Shown: positions 1 through 8,469, numbered from the stretch's first letter. The stretch: 64,000 nucleotides of DNA from Caulobacter segnis ATCC 21756 (GCF_000092285.1 NC_014100.1:4526001-4590000); one strand, 5' to 3'. Translations and numbers: made by a program. The notes: generated by a model from the letters alone, not told the origin.

Positions 1-737
1 CCCGAGGCGCGGGTGCGCAGCTGGTGGACGCCCAGGATGCGCGGGTCGACGGTCGCCAGCTGGACGATCCGGGTCCGCTCCTCCTCCGGGAGCTCCTTGT
101 CCATCAGCTGGCCCGAGGCCTCCCGGAACACCCCGATCGCGCCCCAGATGAGCCATAGCGCCACCAGAAGGCCGGCGGCCGCGTCCAGCCAGGGCAGACC
201 CAACCAGGCCGCCGCGCCGACGCCGACCAAAGCGACCAGGTTCGAGGCGAGATCTGCCGCGTAGTGGGCCCGGTCGCCCGAGATGGCGATCGAGCCGCTG
301 GCCTTCACGACGCGGGTCTGGGCGGTGATCAGGGCGAAGGTCAGGCCGATCGAGATCAGCATCACCACGACGCCGGCCAAGCCATGTTCGACGGGACGCG
401 GGTGCAACAGAGCGTTGATGGCTTCCCGCCCGATCAGCGCGCCCGAGGCGAACACGAGGCCGCCCTGCATCAGGCTAGAGAAAGCCTCGGCCTTGCCGTG
501 GCCAAAGCGGTGTTCGGCGTCCGGTGGCTCCGCCGCGTAGCGCACGGCGTAGACGGTGATCAGCGAGGCCACGAGATCGAGTGCGGAGTCCGACAGCGAA
601 GCCAGGATCGCGACGGAGTCGCTGGCGACCCAGGCGATGGCCTTGATCACGATCAGGATCGCCGCGGTCGCCACCGAAAGGAGAGCGACCCGGCGGGTGG
701 CGGCGCGGACTTCGGGCGAGTTGGCGGTCGGGGACAT
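1..737 (-). CDS. Cation diffusion facilitator (FieF/YiiP-like), partial
   Basis: Inner-membrane divalent metal/proton antiporter, probably exporting Zn or Fe. I read it on the minus strand from the ATG at 737; it stays open to the window edge, so the C-terminus is missing (about 245 codons seen). The TM2 signature SLSDSALDLVAS (two Asp) and the TM5 motif DRAHYAADLASN (His and Asp) together form the four-residue metal site known from FieF/YiiP. The loop HRFGHGKAEA and the start of the cytoplasmic domain (LPEEERTRI) are also present. The His/Asp pair in TM5 favours Zn/Fe over Mn. The start lies 57 bp from the stop of the citrate synthase-like gene in the same direction. Family is secure; the metal is inferred. 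Confidence 0.88.
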   Translation of the reverse strand, partial: MSPTANSPEVRAATRRVALLSVATAAILIVIKAIAWVASDSVAILASLSDSALDLVASLITVYAVRYAAEPPDAEHRFGHGKAEAFSSLMQGGLVFASGALIGREAINALLHPRPVEHGLAGVVVMLISIGLTFALITAQTRVVKASGSIAISGDRAHYAADLASNLVALVGVGAAAWLGLPWLDAAAGLLVALWLIWGAIGVFREASGQLMDKELPEEERTRIVQLATVDPRILGVHQLRTRAS

Positions 738-793
738 GGCCGCCTTTTAGCAAGGCGGCCCGCCCAGCCCCAGCGCGAACGACTCGCGACGCC

Positions 794-1879
794 TCAGGCG
801 GCGATGCGCGGCTCCGGGCCGACATAGACCGACTGGGGCCGGATCAGGCGCCCGCCCGCCAGTTGCTCGCGGGCGTGGGCGATCCAGCCGGACACCCTGC
901 CCATGGCGAACACGCAGGTGAAGCTCGACGGCGGCAACCCCAGCGCTTCCAGCAACAGCGCCGTGTAGAACTCGACATTGGTGTCCAGAGGGCGGTCGGG
1001 TTTGTGCTCGCGCAGGATCTCCAACGCCGCCTGCTCCACGGCTTCGGCGAAGGCCAGCCGGCCCGGCAAGGCGCTGGACGCCGAGGCGAGCTTGCGCACG
1101 GCGGTCTTCAGGGCGTCGGCCCGCGGATCGCGGACACGATAGATGCGGTGGCCGAACCCCATCAGCCGATCGCCGCGCGCCAAGGCCTTCTCCAGCCACG
1201 GCCGAGCGTTGGCGGGGGCGCCGATCGCGTCCAGCATCTCGATCACCGGTCCCGGCGCGCCGCCGTGCAATGGGCCCTTCAGCGCCGAAAGCCCGGCCAG
1301 CACCGCCGAGGTCAGGCCGGCGCGGGTCGAGGCGACGACGCGGGCGGCGAAGGTCGAGGCGTTCAAGCCGTGGTCGCAGACGGTGACCAGATAGGCGTCG
1401 AGCGCGGCGGCTTCCGCGTCGGACGCCGGCCCGGCGCGGGTCATGCGCAGGATGTCGGCGGCGTGCGACAGCGACGGGTCCGGCGCGATGGCGCTCTGAC
1501 CTGCGGCGACACGCAGCACGGCCGGGGTGAAGACAGCGGGCGCGGCGATGAGCAGCAGCGCAGTCTGCAGGTCGTCACCGTCAGGCAGGCGGGCCAGTAG
1601 GGCGCGCATGGCCTCGACCGGATCGCGGCGCGCGAGACCTTCGTCCAGCGCAGCGACCTCGGCGAAGGCGCGAACTCGGGCCGCGCCGAGCGCCGGGGCC
1701 AGGTCGCTGGGCGCGTCTTCAAAGAAGCCGTCGAACAGCAGGTGGGCGGCGTCCTCGTAGCGCGTGCGCCCCGAGAGATCCTCGACGGGATAACCCCGGA
1801 TCACCAGGCGGCCCCGGGCACCATCGACATCGGACAGGACAGTGCGGGCGGCTATGACGCCCTCAAGACCATCGGACAT
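794..1879 (-). CDS. Citrate synthase family protein
   Basis: Citrate synthase or 2-methylcitrate synthase family enzyme of 361 aa, condensing acetyl- or propionyl-CoA with oxaloacetate. The ATG at 1879 is chosen because AAAGGAG sits just before it; a longer frame upstream has no such site. The first catalytic His is in GPLHGGAPG and the second in MGFGHRIYRVRDPRAD. The third catalytic position, usually Asp, is Glu in DTNVEFYTALL, a variant I recall from some bacterial homologues. The C-terminal GWIAHAREQ and RPQSVYVGP are typical. At 361 aa it is shorter than the roughly 430-aa hexameric type. It diverges from a second, HTH-bearing paralogue at 1954. Citrate versus methylcitrate specificity cannot be settled from sequence. 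Confidence 0.85.
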   Translation of the reverse strand: MSDGLEGVIAARTVLSDVDGARGRLVIRGYPVEDLSGRTRYEDAAHLLFDGFFEDAPSDLAPALGAARVRAFAEVAALDEGLARRDPVEAMRALLARLPDGDDLQTALLLIAAPAVFTPAVLRVAAGQSAIAPDPSLSHAADILRMTRAGPASDAEAAALDAYLVTVCDHGLNASTFAARVVASTRAGLTSAVLAGLSALKGPLHGGAPGPVIEMLDAIGAPANARPWLEKALARGDRLMGFGHRIYRVRDPRADALKTAVRKLASASSALPGRLAFAEAVEQAALEILREHKPDRPLDTNVEFYTALLLEALGLPPSSFTCVFAMGRVSGWIAHAREQLAGGRLIRPQSVYVGPEPRIAA

Positions 1880-1953
1880 GTGCGGTCTCCTTTCGCCGCC
1901 ACCGAGCGCCCGAGCGACTTGATCGTCAATCTTGATCAATATAATCAATCTAT

Positions 1954-3126
1954 ATGGCCGACTGGATGGACGCGGAGCAGGTTATGGAACGGCTGGGGAT
2001 CCGGCCGCAGACGCTCTACGCCTATGTCAGCCGGGGACGGATCGAGGCGACCGCCCATCCGCAAGACCCCCGCCGCAGCCTCTATCGGGCCTCCGATGTC
2101 GCCGCCCTGGCCCAGAAGAAGGCCCGAGGCCGACGCGCCGCTGACGTCGCCGCCGAAGCCATCGCCTGGGGCGAGCCTGTCTTGCCCTCGGCGATCACCA
2201 CCGTGGCGGGCGGAAAGCTCTGGTATCGCGGCCGCGACGCCGTCCAGCTCGCCGATCAGGGCCTGACGCTGGAGAATATCGCCCGCCTGCTGCGGCGCGG
2301 GCACGGTGTCGCCTTGAAGGCCGCGCGCCAGGCCGAATCGCTGGTTGGCGACACCGCCCGCCAGCGCCTGTTCCTCACCCTGGCGACGCGCGCCGGCCGC
2401 GAACCTCCGGCCCGAGGCCGCGCGCCGCTGGCCTTGGCCATGGAGGCGGCCGATCTCCTGGAAGCGATCGTCGATGCGGCGACCGGCCAGGCTGGAGATG
2501 GGCCAGCCCATGTCCGCTTCGCCGCGGCGTGGAGCCTAAACGCTGAAGGCGCGGACCTTGTCCGGCGCACCCTCGTGCTCCTGGCCGATCATGAGTTGAA
2601 CGCCTCCACCTTCGCCGCGCGCGTGGCGGCCTCGACGGGGGCTTCATTGTCGGCGGCGTGCCTGGCCGGACTCTCGGCGCTCTCCGGGCCGCTGCACGGC
2701 GGCATGGCCGCGCGCGTGGAGGCCTTCGTCGAGGAGGCCGAGCGGCGCGATCCATTCCAGGCCGTGGCCGCTCGCTTATCGCAAGGCGCGTCCATGCCTG
2801 GCTTCGATCACCCGCTCTATCCGGAGGGAGACCCGCGCGCCGCCGCGCTGCTGGCCGCCTTCGATCCGCCGCCCCCGCTGGCCGAGCTGCGCGCGGCGAC
2901 CGAGGCAGCCACCGGCCTCGCGCCCAATATCGACTTCGCCCTGGTCAGCCTGGCCCGCGCCTTGAAGCTGCCAGCCGACGCGCCCTTCATCCTGTTCGCG
3001 ACCGCACGAAGCGCCGGCTGGACCGCCCACGCGATCGAGCAGTTGCAGAGCGGCCGCTTGATCCGCCCACGCGCGCGCTATATCGGCCCGTCGCCCGAAG
3101 GCTATTCGCCCTCCTCTTCGTCGTAG
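1954..3126 (+). CDS. Citrate synthase-like protein with N-terminal HTH domain
   Basis: A 390-aa fusion. Residues about 5-55 form a MerR/excisionase-like helix-turn-helix (AEQVMERLGIRPQTLYAYVS, then RRSLYRASDVAAL); the rest is a citrate synthase fold. Both catalytic His positions can be aligned (GPLHGGMAAR and GFDHPLYPEGDPRA) and the Asp is present in NIDFALVSLARAL. The C-terminal GWTAHAIEQLQSGRLIRP matches the neighbouring paralogue. Spacing between the two His motifs and the loop around the second are looser than in the neighbour, so activity may be reduced. It diverges from the paralogue at 794-1879 across a 74-bp shared promoter region. Its last 25 bp overlap the 3' end of the convergent exonuclease gene. 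A role as metabolite-sensing regulator is inference. Confidence 0.82.
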   Translation: MADWMDAEQVMERLGIRPQTLYAYVSRGRIEATAHPQDPRRSLYRASDVAALAQKKARGRRAADVAAEAIAWGEPVLPSAITTVAGGKLWYRGRDAVQLADQGLTLENIARLLRRGHGVALKAARQAESLVGDTARQRLFLTLATRAGREPPARGRAPLALAMEAADLLEAIVDAATGQAGDGPAHVRFAAAWSLNAEGADLVRRTLVLLADHELNASTFAARVAASTGASLSAACLAGLSALSGPLHGGMAARVEAFVEEAERRDPFQAVAARLSQGASMPGFDHPLYPEGDPRAAALLAAFDPPPPLAELRAATEAATGLAPNIDFALVSLARALKLPADAPFILFATARSAGWTAHAIEQLQSGRLIRPRARYIGPSPEGYSPSSSS

Positions 3127-4115
3127 CCGACCAGCCGTAGCGCCCGCGCCGGCAGGCCCTCCAGCTCGCACCAGCGCTCCAGCGCCTCCTCGCGGCCGTG
3201 AGTTATCCAAACCTCACCGGGGCGGAGCTCCGCCAGCGTGCCCGTCAACTCGTCCCAGTCGGCGTGATCCGACAGGATCAGCGGCAGCTCGACGCCGCGC
3301 TGGCGAGCCCTCGCCCGCACCCGCATCCAGCCAGAGGCGAAGCAATCGACCGGGTCGGGGAAGCGGCGCGACCAGCGGTCAGCCACGGCGCTGGGCGGGG
3401 CGATGATGATCTGGCCGGCGAAGGCCTCCTTGGGGCCCGACGCGGTCGCCGGCGCGAGCGGACCCAGTTCGACGCCGTGCGCCTCGTAGAGGGCGTTCAG
3501 CCGCTCCAGGGCGCCGTGGACAAAGATGGTCTTGTCCCAGCCGCCCTCGCGCAGCAACCGGATAACCCGCTGGGCCTTGCCGAGCGCATAGGCGCCGACG
3601 ATGTGGCAGCGCTCGGGAAACTGCTCGACCGAGGCCAGCAAGCCGCGGATCTCGCCGGCGTCGTCCGGGTGACGGAAGACCGGCAGGCCGAAGGTCGCCT
3701 CGGTGATGAAGACGTCGCAGGGCACGGGCTCGAACCGCGCGCAGGTCGGGTCGCGGCGGCGCTTGTAGTCGCCGGAGACCACCATGGTCAGGCCCTTCCA
3801 ACGCACGACGGCCTGGGCTGAACCCAGGACGTGACCGGCCGGGACCAGGGTCACCTCGACTCCGTCCCGCGCATAGGTTTGGCCATACGCCACGGCCTCC
3901 CGCCGACCGGCGAAATCCTCGCCGTAGCGGACGGCCATGATCGCCAGCGTCTCGGGCGTGGCCACGACGACGCCGTGGCCCGCGCGGGCGTGATCGGCAT
4001 GGCCATGGGTGATCACCGCCCGGTCCACGGGGCGGACCGGGTCGATGAAAAAGTCCCCCGGCGGGCAGTAGAGGCCTCCGGGCCGGGGACAGAGAAGATC
4101 TTCGGGCTTGATCAC
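3102..4115 (-). CDS. Ligase-associated DNA exonuclease (metallo-beta-lactamase fold)
   Basis: A 337-aa MBL/beta-CASP protein. The metal-binding motif THGHADHARAGH lies near residue 37, followed by PAGHVLGSAQ, VSGDYKRR, and C-terminal SDHADW and THGRE motifs. This matches the exonuclease usually encoded with an ATP-dependent DNA ligase and Lhr-type helicase, and distantly the CPSF/Artemis nucleases. Those partners are not next to it here. I chose GTG at 4115 (start MIKPEDLLCPRPGG), since longer in-frame starts would run into the divergent thioesterase gene. The C-terminal residues are encoded in the 25-bp convergent overlap with the HTH citrate synthase gene. The family call is strong; the ligase association comes from homologues. 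Confidence 0.88.
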   Translation of the reverse strand: MIKPEDLLCPRPGGLYCPPGDFFIDPVRPVDRAVITHGHADHARAGHGVVVATPETLAIMAVRYGEDFAGRREAVAYGQTYARDGVEVTLVPAGHVLGSAQAVVRWKGLTMVVSGDYKRRRDPTCARFEPVPCDVFITEATFGLPVFRHPDDAGEIRGLLASVEQFPERCHIVGAYALGKAQRVIRLLREGGWDKTIFVHGALERLNALYEAHGVELGPLAPATASGPKEAFAGQIIIAPPSAVADRWSRRFPDPVDCFASGWMRVRARARQRGVELPLILSDHADWDELTGTLAELRPGEVWITHGREEALERWCELEGLPARALRLVGYDEEEGE

Positions 4116-4170
4116 GGCTGGATATGACAACGCCTGAGGCGCTAAGCCTATCCCTGTTGAAGGAGACGGC

Positions 4171-4671
4171 ATGAGCGACAACGAACAGAGCCGCCTGATC
4201 GCCACGGCGATGAACGAGGGGAGCCCGCAGGCCAGGGCCCTGGGCTTCTCCACGCTGGAAATCGGCGACGCTACGGCGTTGCTGAAGGTCCCTTATCGCC
4301 CCGAGATCGTCGGCGATCCGGAAACCGGCGTGATCGCCGGTGGCGTGGTGACCACGCTGCTGGACCACGCCAGCGGCCAGGCGGTGCATGCGGCGCTGGA
4401 GGCCTGGACCTCCATCGCCACCTTGGATCTGCGCATCGACTACATGCGGCCGGCCGAGCCCGGGCTCGACATCCTGGCGCGCGCCCACTGCTACAAGCTG
4501 ACCCGTTCGGTCGCCTTCGTGCGCGCCGTGGCCTACGACCGCGATCCGGAAGATCCCGTGGCCACGGCCCAGGCCACCTTCATGCTCGACTCCAGCGCCG
4601 GCAAGAAGCCGGGCGCCAACCTCAAGCCCTCGCGCGCCAACCGCGCACAGACTGGGGGAGCCGACCAATGA
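4171..4671 (+). CDS. PaaI-family hotdog thioesterase
   Basis: A 166-aa single-hotdog acyl-CoA thioesterase-like protein. The core runs from about residue 20 to 145: ARALGFSTLEIGD, GVIAGGVVTTLLDHASGQAV (the helix with the usual Asp/Gly active-site region), and TLDLRIDYMRPAEPG. A GAAGGAGA ribosome site stands 6 bp before the ATG. The stop overlaps the start of the next gene (ATGA at 4668-4671), and that gene is another PaaI protein, so the two are probably translated together and may form a hetero-oligomer. The tail after residue 148 is basic and looks disordered. Substrate is unknown. Confidence 0.85.
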   Translation: MSDNEQSRLIATAMNEGSPQARALGFSTLEIGDATALLKVPYRPEIVGDPETGVIAGGVVTTLLDHASGQAVHAALEAWTSIATLDLRIDYMRPAEPGLDILARAHCYKLTRSVAFVRAVAYDRDPEDPVATAQATFMLDSSAGKKPGANLKPSRANRAQTGGADQ

Positions 4672-5093
4672 GCGACGCCGACAGCCGCCTGGTCTCGATG
4701 CTGGAGTCCATTCCCTATGCTCGCTTCCTGGGCGTGCGCGCCGAGCTGGCCGGGGATGAGATGACGGCGATCCTCCCGTTCGCCCAGCACATCGTCGGCA
4801 ATCCGATGCTGCCGGCCATCCACGGTGGCGTCCTGGGCGCCTTCATGGAGATGACGGCGCTGGCGCAGCTCTCGGTGGCCGCCCCGATGACGCGTCAGCC
4901 GCGCACCATCGACGTCTCGATCGAGTACCTGCGCTCGGGCCGCCCGCTGACCACCTACGCCCGCGCCAGCATCAAAAAGCTGGGCCGGCGCATCGCCAAC
5001 GTCCATGTCGAGGCCTGGCAGGAGACCCGCTCGGCCCCGATCGCCACGCTGCGCGGCCTGTTCCTCGTCGCGCCGAGCGAAGAGGGCGCGTGA
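4668..5093 (+). CDS. PaaI-family hotdog thioesterase, second copy
   Basis: A 141-aa hotdog-fold thioesterase coupled to its upstream paralogue by a 4-bp ATGA overlap. Visible motifs are [39 protein letters not shown] (HGG-type active-site helix) and [14 protein letters not shown]. It is shorter and more compact than the first copy and lacks its basic tail. Its own stop overlaps the GTG of a DUF2256 mini-gene (GTGA at 5090-5093), making a three-gene coupled unit. Hydrolysis of an acyl- or aryl-CoA is expected from the family; the substrate is not indicated. Confidence 0.85.
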   Translation: MSDADSRLVSMLESIPYARFLGVRAELAGDEMTAILPFAQHIVGNPMLPAIHGGVLGAFMEMTALAQLSVAAPMTRQPRTIDVSIEYLRSGRPLTTYARASIKKLGRRIANVHVEAWQETRSAPIATLRGLFLVAPSEEGA

Positions 5094-5260
5094 AACTCTC
5101 ACGAAAGGGCGGAAAGGCGGTCGCCAAGGGCGATCTGCCGTCCAAACCTTGTGCGGCGTGCGGTCGGTCGTTCACTTGGCGAAAGAAGTGGGCCAGGGAT
5201 TGGGAATCGGTGAAGTTTTGTTCTGACACGTGCAGATCACGTAAAATTACACCCCCGTAA
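5090..5260 (+). CDS. DUF2256 zinc-ribbon-like mini-protein
   Basis: A 56-aa protein starting at GTG 5090, read directly from the sequence. The body is [20 protein letters not shown] followed by [14 protein letters not shown]. Two Cys pairs (CAAC and CSDTC) plus the FTWRKKW core match the DUF2256 family, small presumed zinc-binding proteins of unknown function common in Proteobacteria. The GTGA overlap with the preceding thioesterase stop argues for translational coupling. In other genomes I recall DUF2256 beside cryptochrome/photolyase-related genes; nothing of that kind is here. The family match is clear although the function is not. Confidence 0.85.
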   Translation: MKLSRKGGKAVAKGDLPSKPCAACGRSFTWRKKWARDWESVKFCSDTCRSRKITPP

Positions 5261-5393
5261 TGTGAATTGACTGCGATAACCTCCTTAAAATCGACGTAAT
5301 GAAGCAAAGGTAACGTGCAGTAACCAAGGCCCGGGCCTATATCCCTGATCACCGGACGCCAACGGGGCGGCCGGAGAAAAAGGGATCAAGACC

Positions 5394-5492
5394 ATGACCA
5401 TGAAGACCACCGCCGTGTCCGGCCTCGCTTCGCTCGTTCTGGCGGTTCTGCCGCTCATCATCGTCGCCGGCTCGCTCGCCCAGAGCCTGTAG
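5394..5492 (+). CDS. 32-aa hydrophobic small protein
   Basis: Small open frame from ATG 5394 (MTMKTTAVSGLASLVLAVLP..., ending SLAQSL). It has a two-Lys N-terminus and one hydrophobic stretch of about 20 residues, so it is either a single-pass membrane peptide or a secreted peptide with a short mature end. An A/G-rich ribosome site (GAGAAAAAGGGA) stands about 9 bp upstream. The leader before it (5261-5393) is unusually AT-rich for this genome, as strong promoters here often are, and a GC-rich hairpin follows 16 bp after the stop. I recognise no family. Confidence 0.6.
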   Translation: MTMKTTAVSGLASLVLAVLPLIIVAGSLAQSL

Positions 5493-5508
5493 GTGATCGC
5501 CGCGTAGC

Positions 5509-5547
5509 CTCCGTCGGGCGCTCCTTAAAGCGAGCCCCCCGACGGAG
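5509..5547. terminator. GC-rich hairpin after the small peptide gene
   Basis: The arms CTCCGTCGGG (5509-5518) and CCCGACGGAG (5538-5547) are perfectly complementary, with an inner CGCT/AGCG stem. There is no T-run on either side, so this is either a weak intrinsic terminator or an mRNA 3'-end stabiliser between the small peptide gene and the convergent deacetylase gene. Confidence 0.55.
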
Positions 5548-5576
5548 ATGGCGATCTAAGACAAACGACGAGAAGA

Positions 5577-6491
5577 CTACCCAGAATACAAAGACTTGGC
5601 CGTCCGATGCAGGATGGCGTGGCGGGCCGCCAGACGATCGATATCCGCGTCGTAGCCGCCGCCGATGACCCCGACCAAGGGGATCTCAAGAGCAAGACAA
5701 GCGCCCAGGACATAGGCCTCCCGTCGCCCCAGACCCTCGTCGGTCAGCGACAGCCGGCCTAGCTTGTCGTCCGCGTGGGGATCGACCCCCGCATTGAAGA
5801 AGACGATGTCTGGCCGGACGCTGGAGAGCAGCGCCGGCAGGATCTCCGCCAGTTTCCCAAGATAATCCTCGTCGCCCATGCCGTCGGCCAGCTCGACATC
5901 GAGGTCGCTCGTCGCCTTGCGGTGCGGGAAGTTCTTCTCCGCGTGCATCGAGAACGTGAAGACGCTGGGATCGTCCTCGAAGATCCGCGCCGTGCCGTCG
6001 CCCTGGTGGACATCGAGGTCGACGACCAGCACCTGGCCGACCCGGCCTTCGGCCTGCAGCCGCCTGGCCGCCACCGCCACGTCGTTGAAGACGCAGAAGC
6101 CCGCCCCGCTCTCGGCCGAAGCATGATGGCTGCCGCCGGCGGTGTTGCAGGCGATCCCGCGTTCCAGGGCCAGGCGCGCCGCGAGCAGGGTGCCGCCGGT
6201 CGCGGCCCGAGCCCGCGTCGCCACGCTTTCGGTGTTGGGCAAGCCGATCCGCCGCACGACCTCGGGCGGCAAGGAGAGCTCGATCACGCCGCGGACATAG
6301 TCCTCATTATGAGCCAAACGCAGCGTCTCGACATCGACGGGTTCCGGCCGCGCGAAGCCGTCAGCCCCCGGAACGCCCTCGGCCTCCAGGACGGCGGCCA
6401 GACGCGAGAACTTGTCCATCGGAAAGCGATGCCCCGCCGGCATCTCGGCGCGGAAGGCGGGGTGGTGGACGATCGGCGGCGCGCTGGGCAT
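5577..6491 (-). CDS. Histone deacetylase family protein
   Basis: A 304-aa zinc-dependent deacetylase of the arginase/deacetylase fold. Bacterial members act on small acetylated amines such as acetylpolyamines or on acetyl-lysine. Motifs in order are GGSHHASAESGAGFCVFND (the charge-relay His pair), VDLDVHQGDGTA (zinc Asp and His), NAGVDPHADDKLGRL (zinc Asp) and GGGYDADI (the Gly/Tyr lid). Length is normal for class II/AcuC-like bacterial forms. It stands alone on the minus strand, converging with the small peptide gene and diverging from tesB. The substrate is not evident. Confidence 0.9.
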   Translation of the reverse strand: MPSAPPIVHHPAFRAEMPAGHRFPMDKFSRLAAVLEAEGVPGADGFARPEPVDVETLRLAHNEDYVRGVIELSLPPEVVRRIGLPNTESVATRARAATGGTLLAARLALERGIACNTAGGSHHASAESGAGFCVFNDVAVAARRLQAEGRVGQVLVVDLDVHQGDGTARIFEDDPSVFTFSMHAEKNFPHRKATSDLDVELADGMGDEDYLGKLAEILPALLSSVRPDIVFFNAGVDPHADDKLGRLSLTDEGLGRREAYVLGACLALEIPLVGVIGGGYDADIDRLAARHAILHRTAKSLYSG

Positions 6492-6572
6492 GGCCTGACG
6501 ATGGGCGCCGCGACCGCCTGACGCAAGGTGACGACTTGCGGCGGCGCACGGCTGCGCCTATCGCACTGCGCC

Positions 6573-7427
6573 ATGCAGACGACCGAGACCCTCGCCGACA
6601 TCCTCGACCTCGAACCGATCGAGGTGAACCTGTTCCGGGGCGTCAGCCCCAATGACGGCTTCCCGCGCATCTTCGGCGGCCTGGTCATCGCCCAGGCCCT
6701 GCTGGCGGCCTATCGCACAGTGCCGGACCGCGTCTGCCACTCGCTGCACGCCTATTTCATCCGCCCCGGCGACGTGAACGCGCCTGTCCTCTACGACGTC
6801 GAGCGGGCCCGCGACGGCGGCACCTTCACGACCCGCCGCGTCGCCGCCATCCAGCACGGCGAGCAGATCTTCAACCTGGCCTGCTCGTTCCAGACCCCCG
6901 AAGAGGGCTTCGAGCATCAGTCGGAGATGCCCGACGCGCCGGATCCCGAGACGCTGCCGACCGAGGTCGAGTTCCTGGAAAGCCTGGGCGACCAGATCCA
7001 TCCGAAGATGCTGGCCCACGCCCGCAAGCCGCGTCCCGTCGACGTGCGCTGGGAGGATCCCCAGAACCCCGTCACGCCGGTCCAGAAGTCCGGCACCAAG
7101 AACGTCTGGATGCGCGCCAAGGCTCCGCTGGGCGACGACATCAAGATGCAGCAGGCGGCTCTGGCCTACGCGTCCGACATGGCCTTCATGGAAAGCGCCC
7201 TGCGCCCGCACGGCCTGATCTGGACGACGCCGGGCTTGCAGGGCGCGAGCCTGGACCACGCCATGTGGTTCCACCACCCGTTCAATTTCAACGACTGGAC
7301 CCTGTTCGCCCAGGACAGCCCCAGCGCCTCGCAAGGCCGGGGCTTGGTGCGCGGCCAGATGTTCAGCCGCGACGGCAAGCTCCTGGCCTCCGTGGCCCAG
7401 GAGTGCCTGATGCGGGTGCGGAAGTAG
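6573..7427 (+). CDS. tesB: Acyl-CoA thioesterase II
   Basis: Double-hotdog TesB of 284 aa that hydrolyses medium- and long-chain acyl-CoA in the cytoplasm. The N-terminal repeat has RIFGGLVIAQALLAA and SLHAYFIRPGD. The C-terminal repeat has SDMAFMESALRPHG and SLDHAMWFHHPFNFNDW, followed by FAQDSPSASQGRGLVRGQMF, which holds the D-S/T-Q catalytic triad typical of the family. I use ATG 6573 (MQTTETLADIL); the frame is open 45 bp further upstream, but that segment lacks family similarity. It ends one base before the convergent S41 peptidase gene. Confidence 0.92.
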   Translation: MQTTETLADILDLEPIEVNLFRGVSPNDGFPRIFGGLVIAQALLAAYRTVPDRVCHSLHAYFIRPGDVNAPVLYDVERARDGGTFTTRRVAAIQHGEQIFNLACSFQTPEEGFEHQSEMPDAPDPETLPTEVEFLESLGDQIHPKMLAHARKPRPVDVRWEDPQNPVTPVQKSGTKNVWMRAKAPLGDDIKMQQAALAYASDMAFMESALRPHGLIWTTPGLQGASLDHAMWFHHPFNFNDWTLFAQDSPSASQGRGLVRGQMFSRDGKLLASVAQECLMRVRK

Positions 7428-7428
7428 C

Positions 7429-8469
7429 CTAGAGCGCCTGATCCGCCGCCAGCGCCGCCGCTGGGTTGGCGATGGCGTCGGCGCGCTCCTTCTCCGACCT
7501 CGGAGTCGAGACGAGCGGCTTGGCGGCGGCGAGGGCCCGGCGATAGGCCTCGGTCAGGGCGGCTTCGGTCTCGACATCGGGCTTCACGCCCACCCCCTCC
7601 CAGCCCTTGCCGGTCAGCGGATGCTCGGTCCAGCCATTTGGCACGAAAGCGACGAGGCCAAAGCCCAGTCCGGGCGTAGGCCGATTGGCCGGATTGCCGC
7701 CGCCGCGCGTCTTCGTCCCGATCAGCACGCCGCGCTTGTTGGCCTGGATGTCGTAGGCGAAGGCCTCGGCGGCCGAAAAGGTGCGATGGGCCGTCAGGAC
7801 GAAGACCGGCTTGTCGGCGTAAAGCGGTCCCGAAGACGGGACTGTCGGCTGCCGCTGCTCGACCGTCTCGCCACCGTCCGGCGTACGCCAGTGGATCCGG
7901 GTCATGGCCAGCGGCGTCTTCGACAGGTGTCCGAGCAGGCGCTCGTCGGACGCCCCGCCGCCACCGGTATTCTCGCGAAGGTCGATGATAAGGGCGTCGG
8001 TGTGCTGCAGCAGACCCATGGCGGCGTCGATCAGGTCGGCGCCGGCTTGCGTCTGCTCGAAATAGCGTAGCTTCAGATAGCCGATGTTGGCCGGCAGCCG
8101 GCGCACCGCCATCAGGCCGTAGGCCAAGCGCTGGTCGATCAGGGCTTGGTCGGCGTCGCTGACACGGGCGACCTGAGCGCTGGCCGTGGCGACCGAAACC
8201 TTCAGGTGTTGGTCGCCCGAGGTCTCCAGGGTGATAGCGGTGAGCGCCTCAGCCAGGGCTTGCCGGTCGTGGATCTGGATCAAACGGGTGCGCTGGGACT
8301 TCAGCGCCGCGCGCACTTGCTGCGCCTTAGCGGGATAGGCGTAGTCGTTCATCTGGCCGACCAGTGCGTCGACCACCTGGCCAGCCTGCTTCGAGGTCAG
8401 TTCCTCTGCGGCGAAGGCCTGCGAAGTCAGGCACAGAGCCAAGGCGTTGGCGATCAACAGGCGGCGCAT
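7429..8469 (-). CDS. S41 family peptidase (IRBP/Tsp-like), exported
   Basis: A 346-aa periplasmic protein with a Sec signal peptide (MRRLLIANALALCLTSQAFA). Residues about 25-105 form the helical IRBP-type N-terminal domain. The S41 core follows, with NIGYLKLRYFEQ, LIIDLRENTGGGG, and the Ser-containing HRTFSAAEAFAYD. The strand around GTKTRGGGNPANRPTP completes the site, and GVGVKPDVETEAAL is the classic end of the domain. No PDZ domain is apparent, as in the IRBP-like subgroup. The short-tailed gene is packed between tesB and a NUDIX gene. The target is unknown. Confidence 0.87.
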   Translation of the reverse strand: MRRLLIANALALCLTSQAFAAEELTSKQAGQVVDALVGQMNDYAYPAKAQQVRAALKSQRTRLIQIHDRQALAEALTAITLETSGDQHLKVSVATASAQVARVSDADQALIDQRLAYGLMAVRRLPANIGYLKLRYFEQTQAGADLIDAAMGLLQHTDALIIDLRENTGGGGASDERLLGHLSKTPLAMTRIHWRTPDGGETVEQRQPTVPSSGPLYADKPVFVLTAHRTFSAAEAFAYDIQANKRGVLIGTKTRGGGNPANRPTPGLGFGLVAFVPNGWTEHPLTGKGWEGVGVKPDVETEAALTEAYRRALAAAKPLVSTPRSEKERADAIANPAAALAADQAL

